Shown: positions 31,423 to 40,394 of the stretch, piece by piece | How positions within the stretch are numbered: the stretch's first letter is position 1 | Layout of the letters: each line of letters opens with the position of its first letter | Assembly (NCBI RefSeq): GCF_024127895.1 | Contig: NZ_JAMYBK010000011.1 | Span: 62,001 to 126,000, forward strand | Length of the DNA: 64,000 bases | Direction of reading: 5' to 3' | From: Pseudomonas guariconensis | GTDB lineage: Bacteria; Pseudomonadota; Gammaproteobacteria; Pseudomonadales; Pseudomonadaceae | Program-made: the position numbers and the translations under genes | Notes under the pieces: generated by a model | Told to the model about the DNA's origin: nothing | The model's database searches: none | The model's input: the letters and a program-made list of their open reading frames with translations, nothing else

Positions 31423-32961
31423 ATGAGTTCCCTGTCCGCGCCTTCCGCCGCGCTCGCCGCCCCCGCGCCGGCTGCGCCGGTGCAAGCCGCGTTCGGTCTG
31501 CGGGTGGTGGCCGGGCTGTTCGGTGTGCTGCTGGCGGTACTCTGCGCCGGCCTCAACGAGTCGGTGACGAAGATTTCCCTGGCCGATATCCGTGGCGCCA
31601 TGGGCATCGGCGCCGACGAGGGCGCCTGGCTGCTGGCGGTCTACAGCGCCGCCTCGGTATCGGCCATGGCCTTTGCGCCGTGGCTGGCCACCACCTTCTC
31701 CCTGCGCCGCTTCACCCTGGCTGCCATCGGCCTGTTCGCCGTGCTCGGCCTGCTCCAACCCTTCGCCCCGAACCTGCATAGCCTGATGCTGCTGCGTATC
31801 GTCCAGGGCCTGGCGTCGGGAGCATTGCCGCCGATGCTGATGAGCGTGGCGCTGCGTTTCCTGCCGCCGGGTATCAAGGTCTATGGCCTGGCCTGCTACG
31901 CCCTGACCGCGACCTTCGGCCCCAACCTGGGTACGCCGCTGGCAGGCTTGTGGACCGAATATGTCGGCTGGCAGTGGGCGTTCTGGCAGATCATCCTGCC
32001 CTCGGCCCTGGCCATGTTCTGCGTCGGCTGGGGCCTGCCCCAGGACCCGCTGCGTCTGGAGCGCTTCAAGCAGTTCGACTGGCGCGGCGTGATGCTCGGC
32101 TTGCCAGCGATCAGCAGCATCGTCCTTGGCCTGTCGCTGGGGGATCGCTGGGGCTGGTTCGACTCGCCGCTGATCTGCTGGCTGCTCGGCGGTGGCGTGC
32201 TGCTGTTGGTGCTGTTCCTGTTCAACGAATGGTCCGAGCCGCTGCCGTTCTTCCAGTTGCGCATGCTGTCGCGACGCAACCTGAGCTTCGCCCTGCTGAC
32301 CCTGGCCGGGGTGCTGGTCGTGCTGTCGGGCGTGGGGAGCATCCCGTCGGCGTACCTGGCGCAGATCCAGGGCTATCGTCCGGCGCAGACCAGCCCGCTG
32401 ATGATGCTGGTGGCCATGCCGCAGTTGCTCGCCCTGCCGCTCACGGCGGCGCTGTGCAACATCCGCGCGGTGGATTGCCGCTGGGTACTGGCGGCGGGCC
32501 TGGGCATGCTGGCGCTGTCGTGCCTGGGCAGCAGCCTGCTGACCAGCGAGTGGATCCGCGACGACTTCTACGTGTTCTACCTGCTGCAGGTATTCGGCCA
32601 GCCGATGGCGGTACTGCCGTTGCTGATGCTTTCCACCAATGGCATGACCCCGCAGGAAGGCCCGTTCGCCTCGGCTTGGTTCAACACCGTCAAGGGCCTG
32701 GCCGCGGTGATCGCCACCGGCCTGCTGGACGCCCTCGGCACCCTGCGCCGGCATTTCCATTCCAACCACCTGGTCGACAGCCTGGGCAATGCACCGCTGC
32801 TCGACGACCGTGCTCCGGGCTTGGCCCAGCGCATCCACGAACAGGCCCTGGTACTGACCTCGGCCGACCTGTACCTGGTGATGGCCGGCGTCGCCGTGGC
32901 CTTGATTTGCCTGATTCCTTTCGTGCCTACCCGGGTCTATCCACCGCGCGCGGTGGCTTGA
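31423..32961 (+). CDS. MFS drug exporter, DHA2 (EmrB/QacA) family
   Basis: 512 residues with 14 predicted membrane helices. The first helix region LNESVTKISLADIRGAMGIG carries the polar residues of proton-coupled DHA2 pumps, and MLLRIVQGLASGALPPMLMS holds motif-C-like sequence. It forms the inner-membrane pump of an EmrAB-TolC-type tripartite system with the next two genes. Substrate unknown. The N-terminus is Ala/Pro-rich. 27 bp separate it from the EmrA-like gene. Confidence 0.9.
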   Translation: MSSLSAPSAALAAPAPAAPVQAAFGLRVVAGLFGVLLAVLCAGLNESVTKISLADIRGAMGIGADEGAWLLAVYSAASVSAMAFAPWLATTFSLRRFTLAAIGLFAVLGLLQPFAPNLHSLMLLRIVQGLASGALPPMLMSVALRFLPPGIKVYGLACYALTATFGPNLGTPLAGLWTEYVGWQWAFWQIILPSALAMFCVGWGLPQDPLRLERFKQFDWRGVMLGLPAISSIVLGLSLGDRWGWFDSPLICWLLGGGVLLLVLFLFNEWSEPLPFFQLRMLSRRNLSFALLTLAGVLVVLSGVGSIPSAYLAQIQGYRPAQTSPLMMLVAMPQLLALPLTAALCNIRAVDCRWVLAAGLGMLALSCLGSSLLTSEWIRDDFYVFYLLQVFGQPMAVLPLLMLSTNGMTPQEGPFASAWFNTVKGLAAVIATGLLDALGTLRRHFHSNHLVDSLGNAPLLDDRAPGLAQRIHEQALVLTSADLYLVMAGVAVALICLIPFVPTRVYPPRAVA

Positions 32962-32988
32962 TCCCGGGATGAATCCGAGACTGCTGAA

Positions 32989-34050
32989 ATGACCAACAAC
33001 CGCAAGACTATCGTGATCGGCTCGGTGCTCGCCGTGGCCGTGCTGGCCGCCCTGGTCGGGCCCTGGCTGCTGGGTAGCGACCACCGGCAGACCACCAACG
33101 ATGCCTACGTGACCGCCGACTACACCGTGGTCGCACCCAAGGTCGCAGGCTTCATCAAGGACGTGCTGGTGGAAGACAACCAGCAGGTCAAGGCCGGCCA
33201 GTTGCTGGCGACCATCGATGCCCGTGACTACCAGGCCGCCCTCGACGCCGCCCAGGCCCAGTTGCTGGTGGCCAGGGCGCAGAGCGCCGATGCCCGCGCC
33301 ACCCTGGAGCGCCAGGCCGCGCTGATCGCCCAGGCCGAGGCGGCGGTCAAGGCGGCCCAGGCCGAGATGGCCTTCGCCGAGCATGAGGTCAAGCGTTACA
33401 GCCGCCTGGCCGAGCAGGGCGCCGGCACCGTGCAGAACGCCCAGCAGGCGCGCAGCCGGGTCGACCAGGCCCGTGCCCGCCTGGCCAACGCCCAGGCGGC
33501 GCGGGTAGCGGCGCGCAAGCAGGTGGATATCCTCAGCGCCCAGGTGGCCAGCGCCGACGGCCAGCTCAAGCGCGCCGAGGCAGGCCTGGAGAAGGCCCAA
33601 CTGGACCTGTCCTACACCCGCATCACCGCGCCGGTGGACGGTATGGTCGGCGAGCGCGCCCTGCGGGTCGGTGCCTACGTCAACCCGGGGGCGCGCCTGT
33701 TGTCGGTGGTGCCGCTGCAGCGGGCCTACGTGGTCGGCAACTTCCAGGAGACCCAGCTGACCCACGTGCAACCCGGCCAGCCGGTCAGCATCAGCGTCGA
33801 TACCTTCTCCGGCGAGCAACTGCACGGCCATGTCGAGAGCATCGCCCCGGCCACTGGTGTGACCTTCGCCGCCGTCAAGCCAGACAACGCCACTGGCAAC
33901 TTCACCAAGGTGGTCCAGCGCATCCCGGTGAAGATCGTCTTCGATGACGGCCAGCCTCTGCTGGAGCGCCTGCGCGTGGGCATGTCGGTGGAGGCGACTA
34001 TCGACACCCACGGCGACAGGCTCGCTGGCAAGGAGGTCACCGCGCGATGA
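32989..34050 (+). CDS. HlyD/EmrA-type membrane fusion protein
   Basis: 353 residues. A signal anchor at residues ~7-27 (IVIGSVLAVAVLAALVGPWL) precedes the lipoyl half-motifs (VAPKVAGFIKDVLVEDNQQV and SYTRITAPVDGMVGERALRV), with a long coiled-coil hairpin between (DAAQAQLLVARAQSADARAT and on), then a beta barrel. It is the periplasmic adaptor of the EmrAB-type pump. It overlaps the following NodT gene by 4 bp. Confidence 0.9.
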   Translation: MTNNRKTIVIGSVLAVAVLAALVGPWLLGSDHRQTTNDAYVTADYTVVAPKVAGFIKDVLVEDNQQVKAGQLLATIDARDYQAALDAAQAQLLVARAQSADARATLERQAALIAQAEAAVKAAQAEMAFAEHEVKRYSRLAEQGAGTVQNAQQARSRVDQARARLANAQAARVAARKQVDILSAQVASADGQLKRAEAGLEKAQLDLSYTRITAPVDGMVGERALRVGAYVNPGARLLSVVPLQRAYVVGNFQETQLTHVQPGQPVSISVDTFSGEQLHGHVESIAPATGVTFAAVKPDNATGNFTKVVQRIPVKIVFDDGQPLLERLRVGMSVEATIDTHGDRLAGKEVTAR

Positions 34051-35495
34051 AACCGGCATCACGCTTGAGCCCGCTGCTACTGACCCTGCTGCTGGCCGGT
34101 TGCACCCTCGGGCCGGACTTCCAGCGCCCCGACAGCCAGGCGCCGCAAGCCTGGGCGCCCTTGCAAGGCGAGGCGGCGGCCAGCCAGCCGACGGCAGAAC
34201 CTGTGGAGTTGCGCTGGTGGGACAACTTTCACGATGCGCGCCTGAGCGCGCTGATCCAGCGCGTCGCCGAGCGCAACCTGGACCTGCAGATGGCCAGTGC
34301 GCGCCTGCTGCAGAGCCGCGCCCTGCGCAGTACCGTGGCCGCCGACGAGGCGCCGTCGGTGGACCTCGACGGCAACTACAGCCGCGCCCGCAATAGCGCC
34401 GAAGGCCTGAACGACCCGTCCGGCAAGGCCGGCAAGTCGGCCTTCAACCTCTGGCAGGGCGACCTGATCGCCGGTTGGGAACTGGACCTGTGGGGCCGTG
34501 TACGGCGCCAGGTCGAGGCCGCCGACGCCACGGTGGAAGTGGCCGAGAACGACCGTCGGGGTGTGCTTCTGGCGCTGTTGGCTGAAACCGCCGGTGACTA
34601 CATCCAGTTGCGCGCGGTGCAGCACACCCTGGAGGTCACCCGCGACAACCTCAAGGTCGCCCAGCACAGCCTGAAGCTGTCCCAGGACCGCCAGACCGAG
34701 GGTGTCGCCACGCGCCTGGACGTGGCCCAGGCCAGTGCCCAGGTGGCCTCGATCGAGGCGCGCCTGCCGACCCTGGAGGCGCGGCGCGATGATCTGATCA
34801 ACGCCCTCAGCCTGCTCGTCGCTGAGCCGCCACGCAGCCTGCAGGATGAATTGCTGGCCGTGGGCGAGTTGCCGGCGCCGCAGCAGGCCTTCGCCATCGG
34901 CTTGCCGTCCGAGCTGGCCGAACGGCGCCCGGACATCCGCCAGGCCGAGGCGCGGCTACATGCCGCCACCGCGAGCATCGGTGTGGCCAAGGCCGACTTC
35001 TACCCGAGCATTCGCCTGTCTGGCAGCGTGGGCTTGCAGGCCATGCAGCTGTCTGATTTCGGCGCCTGGGACTCGCGGCGCTTCGCCTTCGGCCCGCAGC
35101 TGTCGTTGCCGATCTTCGAGGGCGGACGGTTGAAGGGCACCCTCGAGTTGCGCGAGGCCCAGCAGCAGGAGGCGGCGCTGAACTACCGCAAGGTGGTGCT
35201 GGGCGCCTGGCATGAGATCGACGATGTGCTGCGCCTGTACAACGCCAGCCAGTTGCGCCGCGACCACCTGGCCGAGGCGGTGCGGCAGAACCGCGTCGCC
35301 CTGGAGACGGCCCAGCGGCAGTATGTGGAAGGGGCTGTGGATTTTCTCAATGTGCTGAGCGTGCAGGGGGCGCTGCTGGCCAGCGAGGAGCAGTGGATCG
35401 ACAGCTCGGCGGCAGTGTCCCAGGCCTTGGTGGGGTTGTACAAGGCTCTGGGTGGTGGCTGGCAGGCGTTCGACGAGCAACCTCCGAAGGTGTAG
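34047..35495 (+). CDS. NodT-family outer-membrane efflux lipoprotein
   Basis: 482 residues. The signal peptide ends at LLLAGC with Cys19 lipidated, followed by TLGPDFQRPDSQAPQAW, the standard N-terminus of NodT/OprM channels. The two OEP repeats are evident (MASARLLQSRALRSTVAADE and EARLHAATASIGVAKADFYP). It completes the tripartite exporter. Its stop codon is part of a GGGCTGC-GAA-GCAGCCC hairpin. Confidence 0.9.
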   Translation: MKPASRLSPLLLTLLLAGCTLGPDFQRPDSQAPQAWAPLQGEAAASQPTAEPVELRWWDNFHDARLSALIQRVAERNLDLQMASARLLQSRALRSTVAADEAPSVDLDGNYSRARNSAEGLNDPSGKAGKSAFNLWQGDLIAGWELDLWGRVRRQVEAADATVEVAENDRRGVLLALLAETAGDYIQLRAVQHTLEVTRDNLKVAQHSLKLSQDRQTEGVATRLDVAQASAQVASIEARLPTLEARRDDLINALSLLVAEPPRSLQDELLAVGELPAPQQAFAIGLPSELAERRPDIRQAEARLHAATASIGVAKADFYPSIRLSGSVGLQAMQLSDFGAWDSRRFAFGPQLSLPIFEGGRLKGTLELREAQQQEAALNYRKVVLGAWHEIDDVLRLYNASQLRRDHLAEAVRQNRVALETAQRQYVEGAVDFLNVLSVQGALLASEEQWIDSSAAVSQALVGLYKALGGGWQAFDEQPPKV

Positions 35496-35511
35496 GGCTG
35501 CGAAGCAGCCC
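35495..35511 (+). terminator. Hairpin at the end of the EmrAB-NodT operon
   Basis: GGGCTGC-GAA-GCAGCCC overlaps the NodT stop codon. It belongs to the same hairpin type as those at 12823 and 53973 and has no T tract. Confidence 0.45.
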
Positions 35512-35568
35512 CAGAGCTGAACGTCTTGACGGGTTCTTCCACAGGTTCGCCAATGGGGCGACGCGGTC

Positions 35569-36393
35569 TCAAAGCGGTCGCAGCAATCCGAACCGCTTGC
35601 GCAGCACCTTGTCCAGTAGCCGCTGCGGCAGCCAGCGGGCCATCAGTGGCAACGCCGTACTGCCGTTGCCCAGCCGCACCAGGGCCGGTGTCGGCACCTT
35701 GCGGGTCGCATCCAGCAACCCCTTGGCGAACGCTGCCGCCGAGGTCGGCTTGTCCTGGGATGCCCGGGCCCGCGCCTGGACATGCTCGCGCAGCGGCCAC
35801 CAGGGCGAATCGGCGGCGAGCACCTGCTCGGCCTGGCGCTGGGCATTGCTGGCGAACTGCGAGGCGATCGCCCCCGGCTGCACCTCCATCACACGGATGC
35901 CGAACGGTGCCAGTTCCAGGCGCAGGGTGTCGCTCAAGGCATGCACGGCAGCCTTGGACGCACAGTAGGCACCAGCGAACGGGGTGACCAGCACGCCGGA
36001 GACGCTGCCGATGTTCACCACCAGGCCACGGGCGCGGCGCAACAGCGGGAACAGGGCACGGGTCACGCCGACCAGGGCGAAGACGTTGGTCTCGAACTGC
36101 TGGCGAATGGCATCGACGCCGCCGTCGAGCAGCGGCCCCATGGCGCCGTAGCCGGCATTGTTGATCAGGATGTCCAGGCCGCCGTAGCGGTCTTCCAGCT
36201 CCTCGGCCAGGCGAGCCAGGTCGTCGCTGTCGTTGACATCCAGTTGCCGCGCGGCGAAGCCGGCGGCGGCCAATTGTTCGACGTCTTCGGGCTTGCGGGC
36301 GGTGGCCCAGACTTCGTGGCCGGCATCGCGAAAGGTGTCAGCCAGGGCGCGGCCGATGCCGCTGGAACAACCGGTGATCAGGACGGTGGGCAT
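35569..36393 (-). CDS. SDR-family oxidoreductase
   Basis: 274 residues. It has TGCSSGIGRAL at 7-17, NNAGYG near 87-92, a catalytic Ser near 134 (NIGSVSGVL), and YCASK with Tyr ~147 and Lys ~151. It is a classical SDR of the retinol-dehydrogenase-like group that includes many uncharacterised bacterial members. Substrate unknown. It converges with the efflux operon. 77 bp separate it from the small membrane-protein gene upstream, in the same direction. Confidence 0.87.
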   Translation of the reverse strand: MPTVLITGCSSGIGRALADTFRDAGHEVWATARKPEDVEQLAAAGFAARQLDVNDSDDLARLAEELEDRYGGLDILINNAGYGAMGPLLDGGVDAIRQQFETNVFALVGVTRALFPLLRRARGLVVNIGSVSGVLVTPFAGAYCASKAAVHALSDTLRLELAPFGIRVMEVQPGAIASQFASNAQRQAEQVLAADSPWWPLREHVQARARASQDKPTSAAAFAKGLLDATRKVPTPALVRLGNGSTALPLMARWLPQRLLDKVLRKRFGLLRPL

Positions 36394-36470
36394 GGGGAGG
36401 CCTTTGTGGTGGGCGTGTGGATCCGTGGTGTGTCAGTGCCGGCCCATTCGCGGCGGTACCGACAACCTGT

Positions 36471-36935
36471 TCAGTTGGCGAATGTACCTTGCAGGTGCTC
36501 GGCACGGAACTCCAGCGTCTGTGGCCGGTAACCGGAGCGTAGCGGTGGCAGGGGCAGGCAGTCGCTCCATTCGGCACCGGGCTGCAGCTCACCGGGGCCG
36601 CGGTAGCGGGGCGCGTTGTAGGTGTTTTCGGCGAGGTTGACGGTATCGCCCGGGGCATAGGCGGCCACACGCCAGCGCAGTTCGGTCAGGGGGACGTCGT
36701 TGCCGTTCTTCATGCGTACCTGCAAGGCACGGTCGGCGGGACATTTGTCCGGTGCGTAGGTCAGTCGCAGGTCCAGTCGGGCCAGTCGCGAGGCTTCACG
36801 GTTGTCCTCCCACACCACCCACAACGCCACCAATCCCAGGCCGAACACGGCGGCCAGCGAAATCGGCAGGGCCTTGGCCGGGTAGCGCAGCAGCAAGACC
36901 AGCCAGGTGAGAATGAGCAGGGCGCCGATGATCAT
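36471..36935 (-). CDS. Small membrane protein with periplasmic domain, unknown function
   Basis: 154 residues from an ATG at 36935. Two membrane helices (MIIGALLILTWLVLLLR and ALPISLAAVFGLGLVALWVV) lead to a ~100-residue domain outside the membrane with a Cys pair (DKCPADR and DCLPLPP) and beta-rich sequence (LTELRWRVAAYAPGDTV). Relatives are sometimes labelled multidrug transporter without clear basis. A frame extending to a TTG at 36983 exists but lacks a ribosome site and overlaps a dispersed repeat. Confidence 0.65.
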   Translation of the reverse strand: MIIGALLILTWLVLLLRYPAKALPISLAAVFGLGLVALWVVWEDNREASRLARLDLRLTYAPDKCPADRALQVRMKNGNDVPLTELRWRVAAYAPGDTVNLAENTYNAPRYRGPGELQPGAEWSDCLPLPPLRSGYRPQTLEFRAEHLQGTFAN

Positions 36936-36979
36936 TGGGATAGGGGCCTTGAGTGCTTGGGTTCGGACATCTTGGAACG

Positions 36980-37008
36980 GCAAGCTTCAAGCTTCAAGCA
37001 AAAGCAAA
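36980..37008. repeat. AAGCTTC tandem and AAAAGC repeats
   Basis: CAAGCTTCAAGCTTCAAGC followed by AAAAGCAAAAGC lies between the small membrane-protein gene and algA. Similar AGCTTGCAGCT occurs at 37066-37076, on the other side of the alg terminator. Confidence 0.55.
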
Positions 37009-37061
37009 AGCAGGACAGCGGTAGGGCCAGTATCGTCGGCACACCGCTGCCCTGCTTTTTC
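37009..37061 (-). terminator. Terminator of the alginate operon
   Basis: AGCAGGACAGCGGT and ACCGCTGCCCTGCT form a 14-bp stem with one mismatch around a 20-nt loop. T-rich runs follow on both strands (CTTTTTCTTG on plus, CTTTTGCTTTTGC on minus), so it can act in both directions. It begins 17 bp beyond the algA stop. Confidence 0.75.
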
Positions 37062-37077
37062 TTGTAGCTTGCAGCTG

Positions 37078-38532
37078 CTATTGGGCGATGGTCTTCACGG
37101 AAACGCCCCGCTCGTCAGGCGTCGAAGTCCGCCCATACACATCCTCGAAGCGCTCGATGTCATCCTCGCCCAGGTAGCTGCCGGACTGCACCTCGATGAT
37201 CTCCAGCGGGATCTTGCCCGGGTTGCGCAGGCGGTGGATCGAGGCGATGGGGATGTAGGTCGACTGGTTCTCGGTGAGCAGGAACACGTTCTCGTCGCAG
37301 GTCACCTCGGCGGTGCCGGACACCACGATCCAGTGCTCGGCGCGGTGATGGTGCATCTGCAGCGACAGGCTGGCGCCTGGCTTGACGGTGATGTGCTTGA
37401 CCTGGAAGCGCCCGCCCATGTCCACCGAATCGTACGAGCCCCACGGGCGGTACACCTCCAGGTGGTTCTGGGTTTCGCTGCGGCCCTGCTGGTCGAGGGT
37501 GTTGACCAGTTGCTTGACGCCTTGGACCTTGTCCTTGTGGGCGATCATCATGGCGTCCTTGGTCTCGACCACTACGATGTTCTCGAGGCCGATCACCGAC
37601 ACCAGCTTGCCGTTGCCGTGGATCATGCAGTTGCGGCTGTCCTGCACCACCACGTCGCCCTTGGTGACGTTGCCGTTGGCGTCCTTCTCGTGCACGTCCC
37701 ACAGCGACGACCAGCAGCCCACGTCGCTCCAGCCGGCGGTCAGCGGCACCACGCAGGCGCGCTGGGTCTTCTCCATCACGGCGTAGTCGATGGAGTTGTC
37801 CGGGCAGCAGGCGAAGGTGGCCTCGTCGATGGCCAGCACGTCGCCGTCATCGACGCTGCGCTCCAGGGCCAGCAGGCAGGTGTCGTAGATGTCTGGGTCA
37901 TGCTTCTTCAGCTCCTCGAGGAAGCGGCTGGCGCGGAACAGGAACATGCCGCTGTTCCAGAAGTAGCCACCGGCGCGGACGAATTCGTTGGCGCGCTTCT
38001 CATCGGGCTTCTCGACGAACTGCGCGACCCGCGCCACGCCTTCGGGCAGCAGGGCGTCCTGGCTGGAGCGGATGTAGCCGTAGCCGGTCTCGGGCTTGGT
38101 CGCCGGCACGCCGAACAGCACCATCTCGCCGCGCTCGGCGGCCACGGTGGCCAGGGCCAGGGCGCGTTGCAGGGCCTTCTGGTCTTCGATCACGTGGTCG
38201 GCTGGCAGCACCAGCATGAGCTCGTCGCGGCCTTCGTTGACCAGCTTCATCGCGGTCATCGCCACCGCCGGCGCGGTGTTGCGGCCGAAGGGCTCCATCA
38301 GGATGGCCTGGGTCTGCAGGTTCAGCCCGGACAGTTGCTCCTGGACGATGAACTTGTGGTCCTTGTTGCACACCACGATGGGGGCGTCCATGCCTTCGAA
38401 CACCAGGCGTTGGAGGGTTTGCTGGAACAGGGTGTGCTCACCGGTCAGCGCCAGGAACTGCTTGGGGAACTGCTTGCGCGACAGGGGCCACAGACGGGAA
38501 CCGCTACCACCAGAAAGAATTACCGGGATCAT
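37078..38532 (-). CDS. algA: Mannose-6-phosphate isomerase / mannose-1-phosphate guanylyltransferase
   Basis: 484 residues. The N-terminal nucleotidyltransferase domain has the signature SGGSGSRLWPLSRKQFPKQ at 8-26, and the C-terminal cupin isomerase domain has FQVKHITVKPGASLSLQMHH near 395-414. The bifunctional enzyme performs the first (fructose-6-P to mannose-6-P) and third (mannose-1-P to GDP-mannose) steps of alginate precursor synthesis in the cytoplasm. It is the last gene of the operon, 33 bp after algF, as in other pseudomonads. AlgC, which supplies mannose-1-P, is not in the window. Confidence 0.96.
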   Translation of the reverse strand: MIPVILSGGSGSRLWPLSRKQFPKQFLALTGEHTLFQQTLQRLVFEGMDAPIVVCNKDHKFIVQEQLSGLNLQTQAILMEPFGRNTAPAVAMTAMKLVNEGRDELMLVLPADHVIEDQKALQRALALATVAAERGEMVLFGVPATKPETGYGYIRSSQDALLPEGVARVAQFVEKPDEKRANEFVRAGGYFWNSGMFLFRASRFLEELKKHDPDIYDTCLLALERSVDDGDVLAIDEATFACCPDNSIDYAVMEKTQRACVVPLTAGWSDVGCWSSLWDVHEKDANGNVTKGDVVVQDSRNCMIHGNGKLVSVIGLENIVVVETKDAMMIAHKDKVQGVKQLVNTLDQQGRSETQNHLEVYRPWGSYDSVDMGGRFQVKHITVKPGASLSLQMHHHRAEHWIVVSGTAEVTCDENVFLLTENQSTYIPIASIHRLRNPGKIPLEIIEVQSGSYLGEDDIERFEDVYGRTSTPDERGVSVKTIAQ

Positions 38533-38565
38533 GATGTTTCTCCAAAGGTCGATAGAGGCAGGGGA

Positions 38566-39213
38566 TCAGTTGCTGGCCACGGGACGGGTGACCCACACCG
38601 GCGACAGGCTGCTGCCGGAGCCGGTGACGTAGAGCACGGCCGCTTCGCCGCGTTCGAGGGCGACGGGCTTGACGTCGCTGACTTTCTTGTCACCTTCGTA
38701 GAGGGCGAGGTTGACCTTGACCGGGTTGATCTCGCGCTCGCCACGGCCCTTGGCCGCCACCGGCTTGACCACTTCGGTCTTGCCGTCGGCGGTCTTGAGG
38801 GTCAGCGACTGGTCGCTGAGGTTCTGTACCCGTACCAGGGCCTTCTGCTTGTTCTTGAACGGCGGCTCCTCGATCAACTGCGGGCTGCCGCTGGCGCTGT
38901 TGACCAGGGTGTAGTACTTGTCCGAGGCCAGCTTGACCGGGACGCTCTTGCCGCCGACCTGGGCGGTGTAGTCACCACCAGGCAGGAAGCTGAAGTCGCT
39001 GCTGGCCTGGGCGCCGACCTGCTTGATCTGGGTGTTGCCCACGCTGGCGGCGACCGGTGCGCTGCTGGCGTTGTACAGGCGCACGAAGGTCGAGCCTTTC
39101 GGTGCGCTCGGGCCGTAGAGCGCGGCGTCGGCGCCGGCGAAGGCCTGCAGGGAGGCCAGGGACAGGCCGGCCGCGAGGGTGAGTGCTTTGGCGATGGAAG
39201 GCTTGTTGGTCAT
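38566..39213 (-). CDS. algF: Alginate O-acetylation protein AlgF
   Basis: 215 residues with a signal peptide ending near residue 26 (LASLQAFA|GADAA). The mature part is all-beta (FVRLYNASSAPVAASVGNTQ, then GGDYTAQVGGKSVPVKLASD). AlgF acts in the periplasm with AlgI, AlgJ and AlgX in acetylating mannuronate residues. It lies between algJ (13 bp) and algA (33 bp). Confidence 0.94.
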   Translation of the reverse strand: MTNKPSIAKALTLAAGLSLASLQAFAGADAALYGPSAPKGSTFVRLYNASSAPVAASVGNTQIKQVGAQASSDFSFLPGGDYTAQVGGKSVPVKLASDKYYTLVNSASGSPQLIEEPPFKNKQKALVRVQNLSDQSLTLKTADGKTEVVKPVAAKGRGEREINPVKVNLALYEGDKKVSDVKPVALERGEAAVLYVTGSGSSLSPVWVTRPVASN

Positions 39214-39226
39214 GTGCGTTTCCTCT

Positions 39227-40384
39227 TCAGTGGTCCGTCCGATTGGACGACAGGGCCAGGTTTGCGTCGGTATTGCGGGTGTTCTTCAACTGCGCGATCC
39301 ACTGCGGATCGAAGGCGCTGAGGTCGTTCTTCATTGGCAGATAGCGTTCCGGGAACTCCCACACCACCACTTGCGGGGCAGCGTCCTTGAAGGCGTCGCT
39401 CTGCAGGTACTTGAGCATCGGCAGCAGCGGGCCATGGCCGTCTTCGGCGTAGTTGGCCACGTCGCTGCGCAAGGCTTGCTGCAGGGCGCCGAGGAAGTTC
39501 CAGTGCGGGTTGGCGCTGTAGCTGGTACCGACCAGCGCCACCGGGATCTGGGTGTCGGCGAACAAGGCGTCGCCGCTTTCGCCTTCGGCCTGGACAGGCT
39601 GGGTGCTGCGTTGCTGCAGGTTGTCCGGGGCTGGCAGCAGCTCGCTGAACAGCGGGTCCAGGGGTAGGAAGTTGGTCAGGTCGCCCTTGTACGGGCCGCT
39701 GTCGCCGGCCTGGGTGACGAACGCCTGGGGCTCGCCATCGAGCAGGTGTTGGCGTGCCACCGCCTCGGCCAGGGTTTGCGCGGCGACCTCGGCGCCCATG
39801 GGTGTCCAGTGGGTGTCGGTGCGCAGGAACACCTGGCCGCGGGCCTTGGCCTGTTCCATCGGGGTCAGCAGGTCGGGGGCGAACACGCCGGCCTGGCGGG
39901 CCTGGGCATGGAAGCGGTTGTACAGGTCATCGTGCAGGCTGGTCGGCAATTCCTTGCCCAGGTACTCGGCATAGATCCGCGCCTTGGCCGGCACGATCGC
40001 CAGCACCAGTTGGCTGCCGTGGCGTTGCAGGGTGTCGCGTACGCCGCGGATCAGCGCCAGGTTGTCCTGCATCAGTTGCTCGGCGTCGGCGCTGGGCTTG
40101 AATTCCTCGTCGGTGAACAGCCACTGCTCACGGCCCAGCACCACGCCCGGGCGGCCTTCGTTGAACAGCTTGAAGTCCAGGGCCGCCCACAGGTTGGTGC
40201 CGATGCGTTTGATCGGGAACTGTTCGTCGTAGTGGGTCTCGGCGGCCTTGGCCAGCTTGCCGTCGAGCAGGGTCATCTGCCCGGTGCGGTTGAAGCTCTC
40301 CAGGCCACCGACGGACCAGGCGCCGAGCCCGACCAGCAGGCCGAGGAACGACAGGGAATAGGTGATGCGCAGTGTCCGGTTCAT
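39227..40384 (-). CDS. algJ: Alginate O-acetyltransferase AlgJ
   Basis: 385 residues from the ATG at 40384. GAGG lies 8 bp upstream of this codon; an ATG two codons earlier is too close to it. With this start the SGNH-like residues fall at Asp190 and His192 (RTDTHWTPMGAE) and Ser288 (VALVGTSYS), the numbering known for P. aeruginosa AlgJ. An N-terminal signal anchor (ITYSLSFLGLLVGLGAWSVG) places the enzyme in the periplasm, where it works with AlgI, AlgF and AlgX. Confidence 0.95.
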   Translation of the reverse strand: MNRTLRITYSLSFLGLLVGLGAWSVGGLESFNRTGQMTLLDGKLAKAAETHYDEQFPIKRIGTNLWAALDFKLFNEGRPGVVLGREQWLFTDEEFKPSADAEQLMQDNLALIRGVRDTLQRHGSQLVLAIVPAKARIYAEYLGKELPTSLHDDLYNRFHAQARQAGVFAPDLLTPMEQAKARGQVFLRTDTHWTPMGAEVAAQTLAEAVARQHLLDGEPQAFVTQAGDSGPYKGDLTNFLPLDPLFSELLPAPDNLQQRSTQPVQAEGESGDALFADTQIPVALVGTSYSANPHWNFLGALQQALRSDVANYAEDGHGPLLPMLKYLQSDAFKDAAPQVVVWEFPERYLPMKNDLSAFDPQWIAQLKNTRNTDANLALSSNRTDH

Positions 40385-40394
40385 GATCATGACC

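Noticed and set aside
31378..34062. An 894-codon open frame on the minus strand antisense to the MFS and EmrA-like genes
   Set aside because: The plus-strand proteins are clearly real families; the antisense frame is rich in Gln/His/Gly and has no recognisable domain.
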